From the NCBI GenBank assembly GCA_002371295.1, contig DFGZ01000162.1, positions 1 through 19,037 of the forward strand: a DNA stretch of 19,037 nt. Reading direction: 5' to 3'. Each line of letters starts with the position of its first letter. Positions within the stretch are counted from its first letter, which is position 1. This document shows, piece by piece, positions 7,368-13,655 of the stretch. The notes under the pieces are model-generated. The model saw nothing but the letters and a program-made list of their open reading frames with translations, had not been told where the DNA came from and did no database searches. The position numbers were made by a program, and so were the translations under genes. This DNA comes from Oribacterium sp. UBA3737 (lineage in GTDB: Bacteria; Bacillota_A; Clostridia; Lachnospirales; Lachnospiraceae).

Positions 7368-10300
7368 AGTACCCCCAGTGATCTTTTCATTTCGGATTCT
7401 ATTGTCCTATAGATCCTGTCAGTATTTCCGTAATCGTAGTAGCTCATTTCAATTACGATGTCGTCGCCCTCGGTATACATACGCTTTCCGCGAAGATCCC
7501 CGAAGATAATCTGCTTGGCATCGGTTACATTCTCATCAGTAAGGGCACTGTCCAAAAGATTTGAGTTGATACCCTCTGCTGTACCAAGAGCCGAAAACGG
7601 TATTCCCACCAGCTTTCCAACCATATCCGCATCGAGGAAGGAGTACTCGCCAAGCTTTAGCATATTGGCAGAAAAATCCTGTGCACTCATATTCCTGTCG
7701 TAGACAACAGGAAGAATAGTAAAGAAATTCCCAACAGTCCTCATGTTGCCTGCATCCCTTCCTGCGAAGGTGCAAAGAAAGATAACCCTATCCTCATTAA
7801 GTGTGTTGCACAGGGCCTTTCCATATTCGTACTGAATATAGTTTTCAAAGGCCATGCCAAGAAGGGCACATCTTCCGCGAAGCTCTTCCAACTTCCCGGA
7901 ACTAATTCTGACAAAGCGCCGAAGTACTTTTGTGCCATCTCCAACTATTCCAAAAGGCGGATTGACACTGGCTGGCGCTGCATCCTTTAAATAAGCATTG
8001 AAAAAATCCCTGGCTCTGTCTTTGTCATTCAAAAACCGCCGCCTTGTTTTTTTCTTATCGGGGATAAATGAATCTTCGGCATACCCCGGGTCAAATGAGC
8101 TGCTCAGTTCCTTCAGGATGATACTGCTTCCCAAGGCATCGGTTACCATGTGGGTCATTCTGACCAGTACCTCATGTCTTGTATCGCTTATCTTGAAGCA
8201 AGCCACTTCAAAGAGTTCATCCTCCATATCCATGGCATGCCAGAAGCCTTCAATAAAACTGTCTTTTGTATTCTCAGGGTATCTGCTGATATCTCTGTAA
8301 GTGACATCGATATCCTTCTCCCCATTCACAATGCCAAAGACTCTGCCATCTTTTTTTATCTCAAAATCAGTTCGAAGAGCAGGATGTCTTTTTACTACGT
8401 CACTTACTCTCTGCTTCAGGGTATCGCCATCAAGTGCCTCAGCCGTAGTGTACTGTATTCTAAGCACATACCTGTAGGCTTCCCGGTACTGCATGGGCAT
8501 TGTAAAATAGCCTCTCGTAATGCCCCGGACCTCGAAGCAGTATACGGCACCCTCCATTGGAGGGGCATCATATTCCTTATTATCGGTGTCATTTACATAA
8601 CCATCGCTAAATTCTAATTCATCCGTAGATACAAGCTGTTTGTCAGCTCCTTTTTCGTCTATAGCCTTTGCCAAAAGAGCCGGTGTAGGATATGCAAAAA
8701 CATCCTGCATGCTAACAGCAAAACCTGCATCCGAAAGACTTAATGAGAGCTCAACAGCCTTTATGGAGTCCCCTCCAAGGTAAAAGAAATTATCATTTTG
8801 TCCAATATCTGTATGATCAAAAGCATCCTGAAATGCTGAAAGCACTGCTACAAGAGTCCCACTCTTTTCCAACGTTTCTTCGCTTTGCAGGGTCCTGCTC
8901 ATATATCCCTCGGGAAGCTTCAAGCTCTTTAGATCCAGCTTGCCCCTTTCAGTTACAGGCATCTGCTCAATACGTATAAAAGCATTGGGCATCATGAAAT
9001 AAGGGAGCCTCTCAGCTAGATAGGACCTTAGTTCAAATTCATCAACTTCAGTTTTTGATGTATAAAAGCAGCAGATCCCTATCTTGTCAAAATCCTTTAC
9101 TGCCACATTTTCAATTATCTCAAAACCTATTACCGCTTTCTCAATCTCAGAAGGGTCGATTCTTACGCCCTTACTCTTGATCATCCTGTCAAGGCGGCCA
9201 CAGATCACCAGCTCTCCGGCTTCAGTGATATATCCCTCATCCCTTGATATAAAGGCATTTATTCCGGTTCTGTCCTCTTCAAAATCCTCATTGCTTCCGT
9301 TGATATAGCCCTTTGCAACCCTATAGCCCTTAATGCAGACTCTTCCACTTTCTCCGCAAGGGGCAGGATTGCCACTCTCATCGATTATGGTGACGCATAC
9401 ATCTGCCTGGGGTATTCCACAGGTGATATGATCCTTGGTGACAAGGCCGTAGACTGCCGGTCCCGTCTCAGTTGTAGCATAACCACTATAGATCTTTGTG
9501 CCCGGGGCAAGGGCCTTTTCGGCTCTTTCAAGTTGTTCCTTTTTTATGCCCTCTCCGCCATAAACCAAAAGCTTTACATTCTTAAATAGCCCGTTTAAAG
9601 CATCGTCAGAAAACCATTCATCCGCAACCGAAGGAACCACCGACATGCTTACTCCCTCATCAAGAGCAAGACAGTTTCTTACAAATCCTGCGTTAATATC
9701 CTTTGGATTCTTTAGAAGACACAGCTTCTTACCAAAGAGAAGGGCTTCCAGGCTTACTAAAAGCCCGAACAAAAAGTCTATCTCCATATGGATGATGTAG
9801 GTGTTGCTGACACTAGCTTGATGGCAGTTCTTTACATTTCCCTCAAAGTGATACAAGAGATTAATGAAGTTGCGCCTTGTAAAGGTAACGCCTTTTGGAT
9901 TTCCCTCAGACCCGGAAGTAAACTCAGTTACAAGGGGTACGTCATCCTTTATAGATATCTTCTCCGGCAAAAGAGTCTCTGCCTCCATCACCTCTTCATA
10001 ATTCAGAAACACTGTTCCCGGCATGAAAAGAGCCTTATCATCGATATAATCTTCATCAGTAAGAATCAGGGAAGTCTTCACCACATCCGTAATATATGAA
10101 ATCCGTTCATTACTATTTTGCTTTGACAGGACCACAAAAGGATTCCCCGCCTTCAGGACTGCAATCAGGGCCAAAAGTCTATCTATGCTATTGTCCATAT
10201 ATATTCCAACAACAGCACCGCTATCTTTAGCTCTTTTCCTGATATATCCTGCCAGCTTGTCGGAACATTCATTAAGTTCTTCGTAGCTGACAGATCCGTC

Positions 10301-11434
10301 CTTAGAAACTATGGCTGTGCCGGTAAAGTCGTTTATCCCGCTGACCATTTTCTGAAAGCTGACATCAACTCTGTCCTGCTCATAAACTCTATGGTTCTTA
10401 TCAACAAAAATATCCGAAAGGAACTTCATGGATACAAGTTCTTTTGCACCAAGGCTTCCGACATAAGGAATCGGCTTAAGCCTTTTTACGTACCCTGCCA
10501 TTTCCTCCTTAAGCCTTGTCTTAACCTTAGAAGGAATCAGATTTCTAAGAAATGCTGAGCCATACATTTCAAATATGCTCCAGAGGAACAGGTTGTAATC
10601 TATATCCTCTTCTTCGCAGCGACTGATTATTCTTTTAACAGGCTCCATCAGCATTTCGGATGATGCCTTCTCACTGGAGACTATGCTCTGGAAGGTAGAG
10701 CCTTCATTCTGAATATAGGTATAGGCAGTCTCATCCGTAAGCACAGTTATCCTGCCCGCTGCACCATAAAGCCCAGACTCAAAAAGAACATCCTCCAAAA
10801 ACTCCAGATCCACATCAAAGCTAAAGCCGCTCTCAATTATAAGGCTTCTTTTTATCAGCTTTGTCCCAAGGAACATTGGCGCCCCGTAAATTAACCTTCC
10901 CAGGATTTCCCTGTTTTTCCGGCTCTTTTTACCGGCATCACTGCAAAGATATTTTTCGTTATCGATATCAAAGGCGCCATTTTTGCTGTACACAAGAAGA
11001 GGCATCGGCAGGGGCATAACGTTCTTTGAAACACTTTTTGCTGTTGCTCCTGCAATAACAATCTGGCTTTCATGCTCTATTGCTGTTTCATATGCCTTCT
11101 TCAAGAAGTGCGTTTCCAAAATGTCATCAGAATCAAGAAAATAGATGTACTCCCCCACAGCCTTGCTGATCCCGTAATTTCTCGGAGCAGATGGAGTATG
11201 ATTATTATCCCTTAAAACATGGTCTGAAACCTCTACGCTGCAGCCGGAGAGTTCCTTAACGGCTGCAGGAATGTAGCCTTCCTCACAATTATGGAAGACC
11301 ACTACCCATTCAATATCTCTTTTGTCAAAAGAGATTTCGGATACGGAACGTATTGTATTTCTGAAAAGCTCCAGATCAGTATTGTGAACCGGAGTTACAA
11401 TCGAGATCTTCACGGGGCTGTCCCTTTCTGTCAC
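7364..11434 (-). CDS. Glycosyltransferase-NRPS fusion, GT2-A-T-C
   Basis: This 1356-residue protein starts at a GTG that overlaps the upstream permease stop by 4 bases. Residues about 8-330 form a GT2 (GT-A fold) glycosyltransferase: ISIVTPVHN near the start, PSAPRNYGIS (81-90) and the metal/nucleotide-sugar motif FLDSDD (99-104). An adenylation domain follows (about 365-840) with TEFTSGSEGNPKG (503-515), YATTETG (652-658), GRLDRMIKSKGVRI (about 746-759) and Lys832 in ERGK. The carrier has Ser890 in LGGDSIKA. The C-terminal region (about 970-1356) is condensation-like with THMVTDA (1094-1100): first His and Gly of HHxxxDG changed, second His and Asp kept. No release domain. The classic amino-group-binding Asp in the adenylation pocket is not evident. 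I infer that a glycosyl group is added to the same product or intermediate the synthetase handles. The frame is continuous across all domains, so the fusion is real rather than two genes. Confidence 0.9.
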   Translation of the reverse strand: MTERDSPVKISIVTPVHNTDLELFRNTIRSVSEISFDKRDIEWVVVFHNCEEGYIPAAVKELSGCSVEVSDHVLRDNNHTPSAPRNYGISKAVGEYIYFLDSDDILETHFLKKAYETAIEHESQIVIAGATAKSVSKNVMPLPMPLLVYSKNGAFDIDNEKYLCSDAGKKSRKNREILGRLIYGAPMFLGTKLIKRSLIIESGFSFDVDLEFLEDVLFESGLYGAAGRITVLTDETAYTYIQNEGSTFQSIVSSEKASSEMLMEPVKRIISRCEEEDIDYNLFLWSIFEMYGSAFLRNLIPSKVKTRLKEEMAGYVKRLKPIPYVGSLGAKELVSMKFLSDIFVDKNHRVYEQDRVDVSFQKMVSGINDFTGTAIVSKDGSVSYEELNECSDKLAGYIRKRAKDSGAVVGIYMDNSIDRLLALIAVLKAGNPFVVLSKQNSNERISYITDVVKTSLILTDEDYIDDKALFMPGTVFLNYEEVMEAETLLPEKISIKDDVPLVTEFTSGSEGNPKGVTFTRRNFINLLYHFEGNVKNCHQASVSNTYIIHMEIDFLFGLLVSLEALLFGKKLCLLKNPKDINAGFVRNCLALDEGVSMSVVPSVADEWFSDDALNGLFKNVKLLVYGGEGIKKEQLERAEKALAPGTKIYSGYATTETGPAVYGLVTKDHITCGIPQADVCVTIIDESGNPAPCGESGRVCIKGYRVAKGYINGSNEDFEEDRTGINAFISRDEGYITEAGELVICGRLDRMIKSKGVRIDPSEIEKAVIGFEIIENVAVKDFDKIGICCFYTSKTEVDEFELRSYLAERLPYFMMPNAFIRIEQMPVTERGKLDLKSLKLPEGYMSRTLQSEETLEKSGTLVAVLSAFQDAFDHTDIGQNDNFFYLGGDSIKAVELSLSLSDAGFAVSMQDVFAYPTPALLAKAIDEKGADKQLVSTDELEFSDGYVNDTDNKEYDAPPMEGAVYCFEVRGITRGYFTMPMQYREAYRYVLRIQYTTAEALDGDTLKQRVSDVVKRHPALRTDFEIKKDGRVFGIVNGEKDIDVTYRDISRYPENTKDSFIEGFWHAMDMEDELFEVACFKISDTRHEVLVRMTHMVTDALGSSIILKELSSSFDPGYAEDSFIPDKKKTRRRFLNDKDRARDFFNAYLKDAAPASVNPPFGIVGDGTKVLRRFVRISSGKLEELRGRCALLGMAFENYIQYEYGKALCNTLNEDRVIFLCTFAGRDAGNMRTVGNFFTILPVVYDRNMSAQDFSANMLKLGEYSFLDADMVGKLVGIPFSALGTAEGINSNLLDSALTDENVTDAKQIIFGDLRGKRMYTEGDDIVIEMSYYDYGNTDRIYRTIESEMKRSLGVL

Positions 11435-12129
11435 ATCGAATAACCTCTGGACAATCTATTCTCAAAACCTCTGAACAGAGCCTGAATGATAAAGGTTAAT
11501 ATCACATACATTATTCCCACAAGCAGATACGCCTCAATATATCTGTATCCTGTCTCTGCCTGAAGTTTGGCCGCAGCCATCATGTCTATTACTCCTATAG
11601 CAAACACCACAGAGCTTCCCTTCATAAGGCCGATGCAGAAATTGCAGATATTTGGTACAGCGATACGAAGTGCCTGGGGAAGTATTATATATCTGAAGGT
11701 AACGCCTTCTCCAAGTCCTAGGGAATAGGCCCCGTCATACTGGCCTCTGTCAACACTTGTTATAGCTCCCCTCATGATCTCTCCCATAAACGCGGAAGAA
11801 TATAAAGACATGGTAAGAAGAGCTACTGCTACATTGCTGATGTTAACTACAGATATCCTTCGAATCCCCCCATAAAACATATAATTTAAAAGCTTTGGAA
11901 TCCCATAATAAGACAAAAAGATCAGAACTATCAGCGGACAGCTTCTGAAAAAAGAGTAAAAGAGGGATACAACTCCGGACAGAACCGGAATTTTTTTTAG
12001 TCTTATAAGGCAAAGGATTATCCCGAAAACAAATCCCAGCGCTGCGGGTATAAAAGTAAGAAACATCGTCATCGGAAGCGCGCCTAGGACATAATATACT
12101 GTTGCCGACAAAAAGCTGTAATCAAGCAT
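11431..12129 (-). CDS. Polar amino-acid ABC transporter, permease
   Basis: A 232-residue integral membrane protein with several hydrophobic helices and the cytoplasmic coupling loop typical of the His/Glu/Gln importer family: EIMRGAITSVDRGQ followed by GAYSLGLGEG and ILPQA (about 117-152), the site that docks onto the ATPase. I place the start at the ATG at 12129, not at the upstream one at 12192, because AGAGGAAGAG precedes it and the 8-base overlap with the first permease gene (ATG inside its end) is a normal coupling arrangement; the longer version adds 21 hydrophilic residues with no family precedent. It pairs with the other permease as a heterodimer. Confidence 0.88.
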   Translation of the reverse strand: MLDYSFLSATVYYVLGALPMTMFLTFIPAALGFVFGIILCLIRLKKIPVLSGVVSLFYSFFRSCPLIVLIFLSYYGIPKLLNYMFYGGIRRISVVNISNVAVALLTMSLYSSAFMGEIMRGAITSVDRGQYDGAYSLGLGEGVTFRYIILPQALRIAVPNICNFCIGLMKGSSVVFAIGVIDMMAAAKLQAETGYRYIEAYLLVGIMYVILTFIIQALFRGFENRLSRGYSM

Positions 12130-12838
12130 TTCTTCTCTCTTCCTCTGAATCTGCCCATTTGAAAAGCCTCTCTGTTCTATGGGCAAGTACATCTACCAAA
12201 GTAGCCACCACCCAGTAGAGCATGGCGCAGGCAAAATAAAGCTCAAAACTTCTGGTAAAGGACAAACTGGTGTCAATCTGTCTTGCCTTTCCCAAAAGGT
12301 CAAATATACCAAGTACAAACACCAGTGAAGTTCCCTGCAGAGCCATCAGAATGCTGTTAGCCATATTGGGGAGGATCACCCTAAGACCCTGAGGAATAAG
12401 AATATATCGAAAGGTATTTGGCGCACCAAGCCCCAGCGATTTTGCAGCATCTATCTGCCCACGGTCGATTGACCAGTAGGCACTTTTGAACATCTCGCTG
12501 GACTGGGCGGAAATCTCAATTGCCAAAGCAAGGGCAGCATAGAACTCTTTGTTCGCTCCCGCAGCACCTATGCCAAACAGGCTTTTCCGAAGGCTCAAAA
12601 GTCCAAAATAAACTATGAAGATCATGACAATAGTAGGAATTCCCCTGATAAAGTCAGTTATTATATCGAGACTTTTTTTGAGCTTATGGGAGCCATATAT
12701 TTTTCCTATGGCAGCAACAAGCCCTGCAAACCAACCTATGGCAAGAGCCATAAGCATGATCCTGAAGGACACAACAAGTCCCATCGAAAGCTTATCCAGA
12801 TTTTTAAATATAAAACCTGCATCAAAGGTTTCAGTCAT
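12122..12838 (-). CDS. Polar amino-acid ABC transporter, permease
   Basis: A 238-residue permease of the same family as its downstream partner. It has RGIPT (65-69) in the second hydrophobic region and the coupling loop MFKSAYWSIDRGQ...AAKSLGLGAP...ILIPQG (about 116-151). Its ATG lies two bases after the TAA of the binding-protein gene. Together with that lipoprotein and the second permease it forms the membrane part of a type I importer. No gene for the ATP-binding subunit is present among the coupled genes or elsewhere in the window, so it must borrow one or be encoded elsewhere. Confidence 0.9.
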   Translation of the reverse strand: MTETFDAGFIFKNLDKLSMGLVVSFRIMLMALAIGWFAGLVAAIGKIYGSHKLKKSLDIITDFIRGIPTIVMIFIVYFGLLSLRKSLFGIGAAGANKEFYAALALAIEISAQSSEMFKSAYWSIDRGQIDAAKSLGLGAPNTFRYILIPQGLRVILPNMANSILMALQGTSLVFVLGIFDLLGKARQIDTSLSFTRSFELYFACAMLYWVVATLVDVLAHRTERLFKWADSEEERRNA

Positions 12839-12840
12839 CT

Positions 12841-13653
12841 TTATTTGCCCACTGTAAAAAGATCATAGCCAAAATTGTCAACAGATATCTTGGAGAGTGT
12901 TCCGTCATCCAAGAGTTTTTTCAAAGCCTCATTCACGGCTTCATTGAGCTCAGCCTCATCCTTATTTATTATGGGGTATGTAGGCACCACAAGGACAGGA
13001 TCCGAAACCTTAAGTCCCTTGACATTCTCCTCCGGTTGGAGATTAAACACCGTTATAAGATCAACTGCATAGTCGTAGTTACCATCCTGAATGCTTGCAA
13101 ACAAAGTTCCATAGTTGGGCTCAGAAATGGTATCATACTCAACCTTGGCATCCGGATGCTCCTCGTTGTACTTATCAACCACAAGCCTTATACCACTGGA
13201 TGCCAGAAGAGGGTATACTTTTTTTCCTTCAGCTACAGCCGTTGAAAAGTCACCAATATTGTCATCTTCTCTCTGGATAAAGCCCACCGGTGTATATCCC
13301 ATAAAGTTCTCCGGCATAAGATATATCTCCAGTCTCTGGTCAGTCTTAAAAAGAGAGTTGATACCAATCTGATAGGTTCCGGTCTGAACTCCGACGTTCA
13401 TGGTCTCTTTGTCAGCTATTTCAAAGACAAAGTTGTACTGTGGAAGCAGCTCATCCACTTTCTTCATGACGTCCACATCGTAGCCGGCTGCATTTCCATC
13501 ATCATCTGCATAGGTGATGGGATAATATCCGGGTGCCAGAGCAACAACTATTTCCCTTTCATCACTACTCCCTTTAGCCGCTCCGCAGCCACCGGCTGCA
13601 AGTACTAGAATTGCCCCCATTATCATATAGCTTATTCTTTTCAATTCTTTCAT
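12841..13653 (-). CDS. Amino-acid ABC transporter substrate-binding lipoprotein
   Basis: A 270-residue family-3 extracellular binding protein. It opens with a lysine-rich stretch, a hydrophobic core and a lipobox-like LAAGGC, so Cys23 should be acylated after cleavage; the -3 residue is Ala rather than the usual Leu. The mature part starts with the family pattern EIVVALAPGYYPITYADDDGNAAGYDVDVMK and ends with LKKLLDDGTLSKISVDNFG, the usual C-terminal helix and tail. It captures a polar amino acid or a related small molecule outside the cell and hands it to the two permeases just downstream. Its ATG is two bases after the stop of the first synthetase gene, so transport and synthesis are co-expressed. 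The ligand cannot be deduced by eye. Confidence 0.92.
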   Translation of the reverse strand: MKELKRISYMIMGAILVLAAGGCGAAKGSSDEREIVVALAPGYYPITYADDDGNAAGYDVDVMKKVDELLPQYNFVFEIADKETMNVGVQTGTYQIGINSLFKTDQRLEIYLMPENFMGYTPVGFIQREDDNIGDFSTAVAEGKKVYPLLASSGIRLVVDKYNEEHPDAKVEYDTISEPNYGTLFASIQDGNYDYAVDLITVFNLQPEENVKGLKVSDPVLVVPTYPIINKDEAELNEAVNEALKKLLDDGTLSKISVDNFGYDLFTVGK

Positions 13654-13655
13654 CT

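Noticed and set aside
7741..9308. Several 70-155 codon plus- and minus-strand frames inside the glycosyltransferase-synthetase gene
   Set aside because: All are shadows of the continuous 1356-residue frame, with no ribosome binding site or recognisable domain.
11431..12192. The longer permease start at 12192
   Set aside because: It would overlap the preceding permease by 71 bases and add a hydrophilic tail; the ATG at 12129 has a good ribosome binding site and an 8-base coupling overlap.
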